Source: G963701675 sp963701675 (lineage in GTDB: Bacteria > Planctomycetota > Planctomycetia > Gemmatales > Gemmataceae). From it: a DNA stretch of 64,000 nt. Shown piece after piece: positions 17,665-27,044 of the stretch. The stretch covers positions 3,038,001 to 3,102,000 of the forward strand of contig OY969623.1 in assembly GCA_963701675.1 (NCBI GenBank). Direction: 5' to 3'. A program made the position numbers and the translations under genes. How positions within the stretch are numbered: the stretch's first letter is position 1; each line of letters begins with the position of its first letter. The notes under the pieces were generated by a model. The model made no database searches. It was not told the DNA's origin and worked only from the letters and a program-made list of their open reading frames with translations.

Positions 17665-18177
17665 TCAATCGTGCCGTAGGTCGTGGTTGCAGTGGACTCC
17701 CGGGTTCGGAGTGTCCGCCCGACTTGGCGGAGGCGGCGGCAAGTGGTTGAGTGGAGTGGTCTTTGCAGAGAGGCCTAGAGCTGGCAAAGGCAAACGATAC
17801 CACGGAGGTAATTCGTCGTTAGCCGCTAAGGCGTGATGATTCTTTTGGACTGTCCCTAAGCCCTCGACTTCCCGAACTGACAGGTTTTCACCGAAGCGGA
17901 GTCCAACACGATAGACAAACGAATTACCCTTTAGGCAAAACCTCACACTGGCCCGTCGTCGGCACGTGACTTTGTTCGTTTCGCTGGCAAGCTCAATATC
18001 AATTTGCATTCCCGGATTAAGGAATCGATCCGCTAGGATTTCAGCGCCGTTTACGGACACATTGCGAACTGGCATCGATACAAGCGGGCCTGCCCACTCC
18101 AGGTGCGTGACACAGCAGATGGTATCGGAATGGGCGGCGTATCGAATCCAACGCCGGCGGTCGGCTGGGTTAGGCAT
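17665..18177 (-). CDS. PilZ-like domain protein, 170 aa
   Basis: The ATG at 18177 follows GGGAAG by about eight bases; a GTG three codons earlier is less likely. An N-terminal PilZ-type barrel is suggested by RRRWIRYAAHS, VSMPVRNVSVNGAEILADRF, the strand pair around MQIDIELAS, and VGLRFGENL. The classical c-di-GMP pattern RxxxR then D/NxSxxG is visible as RRRWIRY and NVSVNGAEI. The C-terminal 60 residues are Pro-rich and may be disordered. It could respond to c-di-GMP in the cytoplasm; nearby genes give no clue to its target. Confidence 0.7.
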   Translation of the reverse strand: MPNPADRRRWIRYAAHSDTICCVTHLEWAGPLVSMPVRNVSVNGAEILADRFLNPGMQIDIELASETNKVTCRRRASVRFCLKGNSFVYRVGLRFGENLSVREVEGLGTVQKNHHALAANDELPPWYRLPLPALGLSAKTTPLNHLPPPPPSRADTPNPGVHCNHDLRHD

Positions 18178-18522
18178 TCTGAACACTTCCCATGCAGGTG
18201 GGGGGAATCAGCGGCGGGCCAGGTGGGGCGAGTTGGTGGGGCTTCTCTCGAGGAGAGTCGAAAACACTGCCAGGGTCCGCCATTTTCAGCGAAATGCACC
18301 GGAATCCGAACCGACGCATCGGCCCGGTATGTCTAATCCAATGTAGGTCTCCTTCTTCTGTGCCCCACGTTCTAGCCATCTTTTACGCGGATGGATGGGG
18401 CGTGGGGTTTATCGTTTGGGGAAACGGGGGGCGTGTCGGCTCTCGCGGGATCACCCGACCGGTGGGGAAATCGTTCCAGGATCGATTCTACTGCGTCCGG
18501 ATGAACTAAGCCGGCTTGTGGC

Positions 18523-18690
18523 TCAGGAACCGAAGGCAGCGACGATACCGCTTGCAACCACAGCAACGAGATTTGCCACGAGACGGATTAGGAGTGTTTT
18601 TTTTAGGGCTGGGTCCGTATTGCGCAGGTAGATTACGAGATGATAAACCAAAAGCACCGCAAACAAAGCTGCTATCCATAACCATGCCAT
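18523..18690 (-). CDS. small two-helix membrane protein, 55 aa
   Basis: The ATG at 18690 lies seven bases after GGAG; an ATG two codons upstream is too close to it. The product starts MAWLWIAALFAVLLVYHLVI, has a short charged loop (YLRNTDPALKKT) and a second hydrophobic stretch (LVANLVAVVASGIVAAF) at the end. The predicted topology is a membrane hairpin. Function unknown. Confidence 0.55.
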   Translation of the reverse strand: MAWLWIAALFAVLLVYHLVIYLRNTDPALKKTLLIRLVANLVAVVASGIVAAFGS

Positions 18691-18884
18691 CGGCATACTC
18701 CGGCCAGCGCGAGCTTTAGTAAAAACCCCCGGCCACTTTTTGCGACCGAGGGTTATCTGGGGCACGCGCTCACGTTCCCACTATCGGATTATCGGCAGTG
18801 GGGACCGCTCAGGGTGAACCAAAATACATTGCCCGTTTGACCGCCGGCCGGCCGCGACGTAGGGTTTGTTAAACTCCAATCGAG

Positions 18885-18925
18885 GGGCCGAGAGCATCGC
18901 GCAGGGTGCGACTCTCGGCCCTTTT
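18885..18925 (+). terminator. Rho-independent terminator
   Basis: Perfect 10-bp inverted repeat GGGCCGAGAG (18885-18894) and CTCTCGGCCC (18912-18921), separated by 17 bases and followed by TTTTC on the + strand. No intact + strand gene ends just upstream, so it may be left over from a deleted gene or serve a small RNA. Confidence 0.6.
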
Positions 18926-19993
18926 CATTTCCGCCTACCATGCCCGTTGCTTCTCAAGGAACGGATTCGCCGCGTCAACTTCTGCCTTGAGCTGGTTTAG
19001 TAACACGACGTGCGGCGGCGCCTCAGAGATCGGCGGCGTGTCAACCGGCTCGCCGACCATAAGCCCTTGCGGACTACGCCAATGACAGCCGCACGATAAC
19101 CGTCCCACACGTTTGACGGGATAAATGGCACGCTAGCGCACACCTACTACCCGCTGAACTGGTCCACCGACCTTTGCTGAACTGGTTCACCGATTCTTGC
19201 ACGGCTTTGCCTAGCGCTGCTGGCCACGGCACTCAAAGGAGCGACACCGGATGAGATCTCTATGGCACACGTCCGGCTTGTCGAAGTCCGCGTTTCGAAC
19301 CGCGTCCGGGCTGGCCACGGGCGTCGCCGTGTGCTCAGCCGCAGGTGCTCGTCAAAGGTCAACCGGGTACGAAGCTTGAACTCCGCGTTGAATTCCGCTC
19401 CGTTCGTCGTCATCTTCCGCGTGTGATTGTGACTCGCGCGGCCTAACGCGAATGTGCGAATGAATTCTCGTGCGCACTTCCCCCGCGCCATGCATCGACA
19501 AGTTCTCGGACCAAAGCAAAACTAGCGAGCATTCCAGTGAACGATTGTGCGCAAATCTCGTTGGCCTAGTTCACCAGAGGCGGTCTTTAACAGCTAGGGT
19601 CACGTCATTCGTTTTGAAGAAAGCTGGTGGGGATCATCCCGCGAGGAGCAGTCGCCAATAGGGAATTCTCGAACTGCCGGTTCGTATCTTGGCGTGTTTC
19701 TGACGTGCCTACGGTCGTCAGCGTTGGTACACCCCCGTAAGCGTGCCACTCCCTACCCTCAGGATCCCGCAAGAAGCAACCCCTATAGCCGAGCGCCGAA
19801 GCCTGCGGCGGTTGTTCGGAACAAGGTGGGAGCGTCCCCCATATGTCACATCCCATCTCCCTTTTGATGGTCCTTGAAAGTAGTTGATGGCAGGCGGCAA
19901 GGAAGACCGCCGTTCGGCTCGCGAAAACCTAGCCATCAACTATTTTAGCGGTTTCCCGAAAGGAACGGAGCTCCAGAACTCGCCCCGCCCATA
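18926..19993. other. gene-poor spacer with IS-end-like motifs
   Basis: About 1 kb without a credible gene. Near 19150-19195 two close copies of TGAACTGGT(C/T)CACCGA occur in tandem. At 19497-19556 lies a stretch repeated near 45188. A - strand frame at 19605-19856 contains GYRGCFLRDPEGREWHAYGG, which may be a protein remnant but is not recognised. Confidence 0.4.
19497..19556 (+). repeat. dispersed 55-60 bp repeat, copy 1
   Basis: The stretch from CTCGGACCAAAGCAAAACTA to GTGAACGATTGTGCGCAA matches 45188-45245 at roughly 87 percent by eye, with differences in A-run lengths. Both copies lie within a few hundred bases of TGAACTGGTTCACC-type motifs and next to WD40 fragments, which suggests shared IS or gene-family debris. 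Confidence 0.55.
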
Positions 19994-20638
19994 AAACCGC
20001 TGCGGTTCACGACCACGGCGGCAGTTAGTCCGTCTGGCGAATCGGTATTGATCGCTACCGACGATCGTCAAGTTCAAGTCTGGGATACCGAAACGGGACG
20101 TCGTATCGGTCCGTCAATGCAGCAATCGGCTGCTACCGACACTGTGACATTTAGCTCCGATGGCAAACATATTCTCGTCGGATGCCAGGACGGCGTGACA
20201 CGAATGTGGGAGACTGCTACCGGAGAATCGATCGGCATGACGTTGCGACACGATAGTGGGATTCGGTCGGTGGCATTCTGTGCGGACTGCCGTGTCGCCA
20301 TGACCATCGACCGTGATAACACGGTGACTCTGTGGGCAATTTCCACTGGCAAACGGATCGGCAAACCACGATTTCTCGGAAACGCCAGAGCCGTTGCGCT
20401 CAGTCCCGACCGTGCACTGGGGCTTGCCGCATGTGCCGATGACATACGCTGGTTTGAAGTATTGCCGTCACTGGAAGGGGATCCCGACGAAATTGCGCTG
20501 CGAATATCGGTCCTCACCGGCATGGAAGTGGATGACATGGGTGAGGTTCGGTATCTGCCCAAGGACGAATGGGAACATCGCGGGTCGAGCATCCACGGAT
20601 CGAGTATCAAGGCGGCAACGCGTTCGTCAGCACCTTGA
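19994..20638 (+). pseudogene. C-terminal part of a WD40-repeat protein
   Basis: Three to four WD40 blades are readable: AVSPSGESVLIATDDRQVQV then WDTETGRRIG; TFSSDGKHILVGCQDGVTRM then WETATGESIG; and TIDRDNTVTLWAISTGKRIG. It ends in the DEIALRISVLTGMEVDDMGE helix typical of the C-terminus of planctomycete kinase-WD40 proteins. No ATG or ribosome binding site precedes it and the N-terminal kinase and blades are missing; the frame opens at 19994 after junk sequence. Confidence 0.65.
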
Positions 20639-21109
20639 GTCGATTACCCGGCCGGAGATGCAGGCATCCCGAGAACTCGGTGCCGACCTATCGAAGACCG
20701 TCGAACTCGCCGTGTCTGCAACTATCCTGGCGCTGCACTGTTCTTGCGGGGTGCACTAAACTCATCGCGCCCCTCGTACGCACTTAAAAACTGTCTTTGT
20801 TGGATCGACGGTGCAGTCTTTTGCTAATCCCGCTGTACACGTGTGAGTCCAAAAGTCGCTGATCCATTTCACCTCTTGCTGTCGATGGTTGACCCAGCCA
20901 GCCAAGCTCGTTACGAGGATATGCCAAGGCTTGATAATGAAGTTCATCGCTCACGACTGACAACCGGAAGCGCTGGCAGATGTCCCAGCATCGGGGCTTG
21001 CACGCCGTTTGTCAATCGTCGGGCCGTTCGAAATCGGCCGAAAACCAATCTCGCAAACTCAAGTGGGATCCCTATTTGCACATCGGCCGGTAGAGTCGAG
21101 AAGTGGCGC
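20639..21109. other. no recognisable gene
   Basis: About 470 bases between the WD40 remnant and the 3' end of the group II intron. The frames are shadow-like. The first 100 bases may still be WD40-gene debris. Confidence 0.35.
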
Positions 21110-21203
21110 GGTGGGTTAGGCTTCGGCTTGCTTCCGTGTCAGGGTTTCCCCGTTTGTGGCTCAGGAACCGCTTGCCATACTCCGTCTCCACTTCCCGCTC
21201 GTC

Positions 21204-21236
21204 GAACCGGACAGGCAGATTTCCCGCATCCGGCTC
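21204..21236 (-). ncRNA. group II intron domain V
   Basis: The - strand sequence starts GAGCCGGATGCGGGAAAT and ends CTGTCCGGTTC, giving the typical domain V hairpin: GAGCCGGA pairing with TCCGGTTC, with a GAAA-type tetraloop region and a two-base bulge. It lies downstream of the RT gene, as expected. Confidence 0.8.
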
Positions 21237-21248
21237 TCGGACAAGGAA

Positions 21249-22661
21249 TCACGCTTGGGCCCACGGGACGTTCCGATCCACGAGGCGTAGGGAGATCAAT
21301 CCCAACTCGGCATGCAAGTAGGGGTCGGGATAGCGTGTATATCCCATGCCGGGTCGCTCGTGTTTTCGGCATAACCATAGACGAAGGCGTTGTCGGGCAT
21401 GATTCGTCACGTGCCGATACGCGTTGCTCACGGGTCCCAGGCAAAAATAATTGGCCCAGCCCCGGAGCATTTGGTTCAGCCGCGTAACGATGACCGATAC
21501 ATCCTTGGTCCACGTCGCGGCGCGGGTCTCGATGCGCATCCGTTCGCACAAGGAACGAATCGCTTGATTCGACGGACGTTGGCCGATGAAGCGAAAGCCC
21601 GTCTGCATCGAATAGCAACGCCCGAACGTGTACCCCAGAAAATCGAACGTTCCCTCAGGCAAGCGGCAGATGTGCGTCTTCTGGTCATTGACGGTCAACT
21701 GCAAGCGGCGCATCATCTCGTGCATTGCTGCCAGCGCCTGCGTCGCAGTGCCTTGACAGCAGATTACGAGATCATCCGCGTAGTTGACGATCTTGGCCCG
21801 AAGTCGCTGCTCGTGTCCCATGAGCTTCCAACCCAAGACGAATCGACGCATGTAGAGATTACTCAACAAAGGTGAGATCGGAGCCCCTTGCGGACAGCCA
21901 CGACCTTCGTCCTTATTGCGGGTCGTTCGTTGTCGGCATCCGCGGTCGTCGGTTTCTTCCACCGGAGCTTGGAGCCATCGTTTGATCAGCCGTAACACGT
22001 GCCGATCGCTGATGCGCCGCGCCACCGATTTCAAAAGCGCCGCATGCGGAATTCCGTCGAAGTACCCGGACAAATCGGCGTCAATAACCTCCCAATGTCG
22101 TGCCTTGAGTAGCCGGTAGACGTGGCCTACCGCGTCCAACGCGCCACGATCCCGCCGGTACGCATACTGTTCCGGCTGCAAGTCCGCCTCGAAGATAGGT
22201 TCGAGAACGAGCGTTGCCGCCGTCATGAGCACCCGAGTTTTCACCGTTGGAATGCCTAGCGGACGGCTCCGGCCGGGTTGACCGGGCTTGGGGATGTGCA
22301 CCCGTCGCACGGCCTCCGGCCGATACCGGTAGGTTCGAAATTCCTCCGCCAGTTCCCGCAGCCATCGTTCTTGTCCATACGCCTCGATGTCCTCGAACGT
22401 TTGGCCATCCACTCCCGGCGCACCGCCATTGGCTCGGCTGATGCGGTAGGCGTGTTCCAGCACATCCGCTCGGTAAATCTTGTCGTAAAGGGCATAGAAC
22501 TGATACTGGGGACATCCCTTCGCTTTCGCGTGTAACGCCTTCTGTAGCTTCTCAACCGTTGGTGGAGGTGTTAGGCTCACGCCAATCTCCTGGCTGTCGC
22601 CACTTCGGACGTTGTCCTTGAACTGAGGCCCCTTTGCTCCACCGGCATTACCCGGCTTCAT
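21249..22661 (-). CDS. ltrA: group II intron-encoded reverse transcriptase/maturase
   Basis: Intron-encoded protein of about 470 residues from ATG 22661 (MKPGNAGGAKGPQF); a GTG 27 codons earlier is also in frame. The RT palm shows VIDADLSGYFDGIPH, the GCPQGAPISPLLSNLYM segment (RT-4) and the catalytic YADD at residues 294-297. The maturase (domain X) region is LNQMLRGWANYFCLGPVSNA. No HNH endonuclease follows, so second-strand priming would depend on replication or host functions. It splices its own intron RNA and drives retrohoming. The frame is intact, so it may be active. Confidence 0.9.
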   Translation of the reverse strand: MKPGNAGGAKGPQFKDNVRSGDSQEIGVSLTPPPTVEKLQKALHAKAKGCPQYQFYALYDKIYRADVLEHAYRISRANGGAPGVDGQTFEDIEAYGQERWLRELAEEFRTYRYRPEAVRRVHIPKPGQPGRSRPLGIPTVKTRVLMTAATLVLEPIFEADLQPEQYAYRRDRGALDAVGHVYRLLKARHWEVIDADLSGYFDGIPHAALLKSVARRISDRHVLRLIKRWLQAPVEETDDRGCRQRTTRNKDEGRGCPQGAPISPLLSNLYMRRFVLGWKLMGHEQRLRAKIVNYADDLVICCQGTATQALAAMHEMMRRLQLTVNDQKTHICRLPEGTFDFLGYTFGRCYSMQTGFRFIGQRPSNQAIRSLCERMRIETRAATWTKDVSVIVTRLNQMLRGWANYFCLGPVSNAYRHVTNHARQRLRLWLCRKHERPGMGYTRYPDPYLHAELGLISLRLVDRNVPWAQA

Positions 22662-23162
22662 AGCTCGTACGGGCCTCTCCGCCACCCTTGACGGCCCGGC
22701 CTGTCTCTCGCGAGCGTCCGGTTGAGAGTCACGCGCTCTCACCGCAAGGGCTTCCCGTGTTACGGTCGATTCCCAAATACAGACATGCCGACACCACTAC
22801 CCCGGCAAGATCGCTGGGTGCGTTTGTCGCTTCTTCCCCAGACGACGGCGGCCTTCCCTGAAAAACTGCCAGGTCGGCTCTTGCATCTTCGGTATTTCGA
22901 GGCCTGCTCGGTGTTCACTTCGCGTTTCGGCCTGCCTGCTTGCTGAGTCACCTAGGTAACTCGCTTCATCAGAGGCTTCGACGGATTTGTTACCTCCTCC
23001 GCCGCTCCGATTGCTTCCGGCTGGAGCGACCCGTCGCCGGGTGAGATTCGACTCACAGGGAATCGCCGTCTTTGCACGGCGCACAGTTCTTTTACCGTAC
23101 GGGAAAGGTTCGCGCGCAACGTCGACTAGTCGTTGGGGGCTTCAGGTACGCACGGCTCGTGC

Positions 23163-24776
23163 CTAATTCCACCAGAGGACATAGACGGCCTTAAAGCGCC
23201 CTCCCTCCGGACCGCCGACCTTGATCGAGACGCGCAGTGCAGGATTTCCCTCTGGTGTGGTGATTTCCTTAATGTCTTTCGATTGGACCGTTCCTGGCGC
23301 CGTGAACCGCGAATCAATAAGTTCGGTCCACTGTAGCTTGGCACCGGGCCGCGGCGGCGCACTCGCGGCAGGGGTAAGCTCAAAAGTTCCGTCCCTGGTC
23401 TGATTTGGGGGGGCGCACAAAGCGACGACGCGAGGTTGCTTCCGAAGAGTCGGGGACGGTTCGCGGCGCACCATGTCAACTGGATGAATTTCCAGCCAAC
23501 CGCCGTGCCCCTTGTGAAAATGGTTCCAACACCCTGCTTCACCCTGATTAGGGTCAGGATTTAGTCCCTCGTGCGAAGAATCCTGCCAGAGTGTACCAGA
23601 AACGATTACATAATCCCCAGCATCAAGTTCGCGCTCCGTGTTATTTCGACGAAGTGGGAGCATTGGTCGAAAGGGCCAGGCATTATCCGCGAACGCGAGA
23701 TCCGGATCCAGCACCCACCCACTCGGTGGTGGTCCCCGCTTGGCTATGTGCCAAGAGTTGAGTTCGCATCTAAAGTATTGGTCCGGTGGGTGCAAGGGTA
23801 GTGGAAAGAGGAAGGTACCAACGTCTGCAGCTTTGTTTGAAGCCAGCAGTGGCATATCATTCCAGTCGGGGTAGAAAAACGGGAAGAAGTTGGTCGGATT
23901 ACCACGAAGAACTGCACCACCAAGTGGCTCTGCATCTTTGTGGCCTCTATAGGTCCGTTCAATGAAGTCAGGATCGAGCCAGATTGGGTAATGCCAATCC
24001 TCGCGATGGTCTGGCCGTTCTACAAATGAAGTATCATCCGTCTTGGGTTCAGGGTTATTAGGGAACGGTTTTTGGTCCAACCAACCGGCTACAGTAACTT
24101 TGCGAGCGACAATGGACTGCATCGCGTGTGCTTGCCATGGACCCCCAGGCCGCCAATTCTTGGAGTTCCACCCATCATCGAAGACCGTATTGGGCTCGAC
24201 GCGCCCCACGACGGGCCTGCCATCAAGACCGACAGCCGCGAAATGCACCGTTGTTTCCCGGTAATCAAGCGAGAACTCATTCTTACGTGTGTTGCGAATT
24301 CGTACCTCGGTCTGCGTGCCGATCGTACGATGGAGCGCAAGCGGCGGAACCACACGGATGCGATAGAACCCATATTCGCCGCCTGGCATTACTCCCTCGG
24401 CGACAAAGTAGTAGCCGGACGCCTCGAACTCGGGATGCTTTGCCGCGTCGCTAACGGCGTTTAGCTGCTGGTTATTCATGAAAATCATTAAATCGGTCAG
24501 CAGCGGGGCTCGGACCCGTAACTCGAACGGTCTTACAGGAGGGTCCAGGTGAGACCAACGGGCTTGGAAGACATTATAGTCGCCAGCAGTGTTCTGGGCG
24601 ACGACCCGCCCGCCCGTCGAATCGGGCACAAAAATGCTCTCAAGGATGGGTTCCTCTGGAGCAGGCGGCACCATAGTCGGTCGCCCGGGACATGAACACG
24701 AACTGCTGCTTACTGATACTCCGAGAGCGATCAGGCAAAAGGCTCTAATGAGTCGCCGCCTTATCTTCGCAGGCAT
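23163..24776 (-). CDS. secreted lipoprotein of unknown function, 537 aa
   Basis: ATG 24776 gives MPAKIRRRLIRAFCLIALGV, a positively charged and hydrophobic signal sequence ending SVSSSSCSCPG, which could be a lipobox with the Cys as the modified residue. A GTG four codons upstream is an alternative. The mature part is rich in beta-strand-like and aromatic segments (DDGWNSKNWRPGGPWQAHAM, FFPFFYPDWNDMPLLASN, CWNHFHKGHGGWLEIHPVDM) and ends with VKVGGPEGGRFKAVYVLWWN-like strands. No family is recognised; the HxH-rich GHGGWLEIHP segment could bind metal (inference). It lies just before the papain/propeller remnant on the same strand. Confidence 0.7.
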   Translation of the reverse strand: MPAKIRRRLIRAFCLIALGVSVSSSSCSCPGRPTMVPPAPEEPILESIFVPDSTGGRVVAQNTAGDYNVFQARWSHLDPPVRPFELRVRAPLLTDLMIFMNNQQLNAVSDAAKHPEFEASGYYFVAEGVMPGGEYGFYRIRVVPPLALHRTIGTQTEVRIRNTRKNEFSLDYRETTVHFAAVGLDGRPVVGRVEPNTVFDDGWNSKNWRPGGPWQAHAMQSIVARKVTVAGWLDQKPFPNNPEPKTDDTSFVERPDHREDWHYPIWLDPDFIERTYRGHKDAEPLGGAVLRGNPTNFFPFFYPDWNDMPLLASNKAADVGTFLFPLPLHPPDQYFRCELNSWHIAKRGPPPSGWVLDPDLAFADNAWPFRPMLPLRRNNTERELDAGDYVIVSGTLWQDSSHEGLNPDPNQGEAGCWNHFHKGHGGWLEIHPVDMVRREPSPTLRKQPRVVALCAPPNQTRDGTFELTPAASAPPRPGAKLQWTELIDSRFTAPGTVQSKDIKEITTPEGNPALRVSIKVGGPEGGRFKAVYVLWWN

Positions 24777-24999
24777 TGATGCACCCACTTTCTGAATTCA
24801 CCGGTGGTTGCGTTGTGCAACGGATGAAAGTACGGGATGGACCAAGTCATCGCCGTATCGACAAATTCGACTGTCGACCGAAGCTTGCACAAGGATCCCA
24901 CCCCAACAGTTTTCTTGGAAACCGTCGCCTTTCTCGTTCAATACAAAAGGCGCCGGCAATGCCTCCAGAGTGCAGAAGTCCAGGCTAGCGCGTAATCTC

Positions 25000-26192
25000 T
25001 TAAGCAATGAAAGCGCCAGCGTGCCAACCTGAGCCATCGCGCCAGTAGTGCAGGTAGCGACCGTCTGTACGTTCCGTTATGATTTCCAGATTCGTTGCAT
25101 AGGTGCTCTGGATCAGTCCTACGACTCGGCGCACATTGGCACCAAACACTGCAGACCGAGTCCACGGCCCTGGGGAAGTGTTGTACCGCCACCAGTGCTC
25201 GATTTGGTTGCCGACCGTTACACACAGCTCGAAGTTACCCACGCCCATCTCGTTGCCCGCGCTGTACGTGCCCTCGATCATGCAAGGCGCGCTCGATGCA
25301 TTTTGCCCGAATGTACCGAGCAGTGACCACGTGCCGCCAACCTGACGACGCCAGTGCTGCATCTGACCGTTCGCCCCGGTACAGACGTAGTGCAGTTCCC
25401 CAGCACCGTTTTCTGGTGAGCCCATAACGCCTATCTTGCTCTGTACGAGTGCCGGGCCGCCATGTGTGATGGTCGAGCCGAACCGCTCGCGTAGATACCA
25501 CTCACCTGGCAGGCGCGTCCATGGCTGGCTGTTGTGCTTTGTCCAGTGTTCGACCTGGCCGTCCTGGGTCGCCACAACGACCTCGAAATCACCCGGCGCG
25601 CCGCGGTTGCTTTGGATGAACCCTGGCACCCCGACTGGGTCAATGGGGCCGAAGATTCTTGCGTCGTTCCATAGCCCACTCGCCTGGTCGAAGTAGACGT
25701 GGCGCAGTTGGCGAAAGGTGTTCCGGTAAATGAGTTCGAAGTTTCGGTTGAATGTGCTCTGGACTGCGGCTGGGCAGTCGAGCGCGTCCTCGCTGGTGTA
25801 GGGGCGGTACTTGTCGGTGGATCGCACGAGGCCGACGCGGCTCCAGGGCATGCCGGCGGCGGCGTTCTCCCGGTACCAGTGCTCCAACTTCATGCCGACC
25901 TTGACAAACAGCTCGAAGTTGTTGCGCAGCGCTCCATTGCTTCCCTGGATCAGGACGCCGTTACGCAGTCGTCGCTTAGCCCACGGGTCTGGATTGGTGC
26001 CGCGCAACCCGGTGAACGTGATGGCTCGCCCGCGCTCGTCTTTCTCCAAGACCCCTTCTCCGCCGACGACCTGCCCCTGAGGATTAAGGGCGTCATACGA
26101 TACCAACGCGAACCCCTGAACGCCCCATGTGGGACCCACGAGTTCTTGACAATCCAGTATCGGTGATTCACGTATAGTCCGATGATTTTCAC
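25000..26192 (-). pseudogene. papain-like protease C-terminal stub fused to a beta-propeller-type repeat protein
   Basis: The long frame (25000-26139) has about seven repeats of around 45 residues with the pattern VQSNxxxxxNFEVVV, LEHWYREN, W and FG: for example GNFELCVTVGNQIEHWWRYN and PALVQSKIGVMGSPENGAGE. This resembles bladed lectin-like repeat proteins that bind sugars; the assignment is by pattern. Its start is a GTG without ribosome binding site. Just upstream, in another frame, lies HRYWIVKNSW; restoring one G at about 26135 gives YWIVKNSWGPTWGVQGFALV, the catalytic-Asn block of C1A (papain) peptidases. The gene was therefore a cysteine protease with a C-terminal propeller; the catalytic Cys and His parts are lost where the TIR-like gene begins. 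Confidence 0.65.
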
Positions 26193-26799
26193 TGGCTCTA
26201 CGCCTGACAGCGTGTTTAACGACGCGTTTATGAGCGGGTTGAGGCGAGCGAAGGCGATAATAAAGTCAGCAATTAAGGAGTTCGAGGATTATGAGCTTGA
26301 TTCGCAAGCGTCGATTGGTTCGGCACGCCAGGTGGTGGCCACTGACGGAGACGCTGACAATCTTGAGATTTTCCTTGTCCATGGGCATGACAATGAAATG
26401 AAGGAAACCGTGGCGCGCTTCGTAGAGCGGCTAGGAATAAACCCCATTATTCTGCACGAGCAGGCTAATGCTGGTGACACGATCATCGAAAAATTCGAGC
26501 GCCATGCAGACGCCTCGTACGCGATTGTACTACTGAGCCCGGACGATGTTGGCGCTGCGAAGAACACGGAGAATGATCTGAAAGCTCGTGCAAGGCAGAA
26601 TGTGGTGTTGGAACTGGGGTACTTCATCGGCAGGCTGGGGCGAAGTAAAGTATGCCCGCTAGTTCGCGGAATTATTGAACTTCCATCGGACATTCACGGA
26701 GTAGTCTATGTGCCATTTGAAGGTGAGTCATGGAAGATGCACCTCGTGAAGGAATTCAAATATCTAGGTTTTGTCGTCGACGCGAACAAAGCATTCTAA
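26182..26799 (+). CDS. TIR-like predicted nucleotide-binding protein
   Basis: 205 residues. The core matches the TIR-like family of predicted nucleotide-binding proteins: strand A and the following helix in IFLVHGHDNEMKETVARFVE (residues 63-82), then LHEQANAGDTIIEKFERHAD (residues 91-110) with a candidate catalytic Glu103, AIVLLSPDDVG, and QNVVLELGYFIGRLGRSKV. Such domains act as NAD-cleaving or nucleotide-binding effectors in anti-phage systems such as CBASS and Pycsar (established for relatives); here no cyclase partner is nearby. ATG 26182 lacks a ribosome binding site and overlaps the broken protease gene, so the true N-terminus may be missing. Confidence 0.75.
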   Translation: MIFTGSTPDSVFNDAFMSGLRRAKAIIKSAIKEFEDYELDSQASIGSARQVVATDGDADNLEIFLVHGHDNEMKETVARFVERLGINPIILHEQANAGDTIIEKFERHADASYAIVLLSPDDVGAAKNTENDLKARARQNVVLELGYFIGRLGRSKVCPLVRGIIELPSDIHGVVYVPFEGESWKMHLVKEFKYLGFVVDANKAF

Positions 26800-27044
26800 C
26801 AAACTTCTTCTGCAATTTCTTCAGTTCGCCGGCCAGCTGGATACCGCGTAGCGATGACCGCCCGATCCGTGTACCGTGTCGTGCGTAGCGAAGCCGACGG
26901 CATCCAACCACCCGCTTTACTGGAGGCCGTACTCAGCGGTATCAACGGCGGCATCTCCGTCGGAGCATAATGTCTTGGGTACGCAACGCGACAGATTGAC
27001 CCATCGTCATTGGGGCGGTGTAGTGGCCCACTGATCGACGGCAA

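Larger units (their letters stand above)
21110..23084 (-). mobile_element. group II intron with internal reverse transcriptase
   Basis: The intron is read on the - strand. The 5' end is placed at 23084, where GTGCGCCG matches the GUGYG consensus. The RT gene follows, and the catalytic domain V lies at 21204-21236. The 3' end should be one short domain VI beyond domain V, near 21110; its exact position was not fixed. The intron sits 79 bases downstream of the stop codon of the lipoprotein gene in the same orientation, and does not interrupt a coding region. Confidence 0.8.

Noticed and set aside
18515..18531. 17-base identity (TTGTGGCTCAGGAACCG) between here and 21154
   Set aside because: A match of this size between two places in 64 kb is not significant by itself and the flanks are unrelated.
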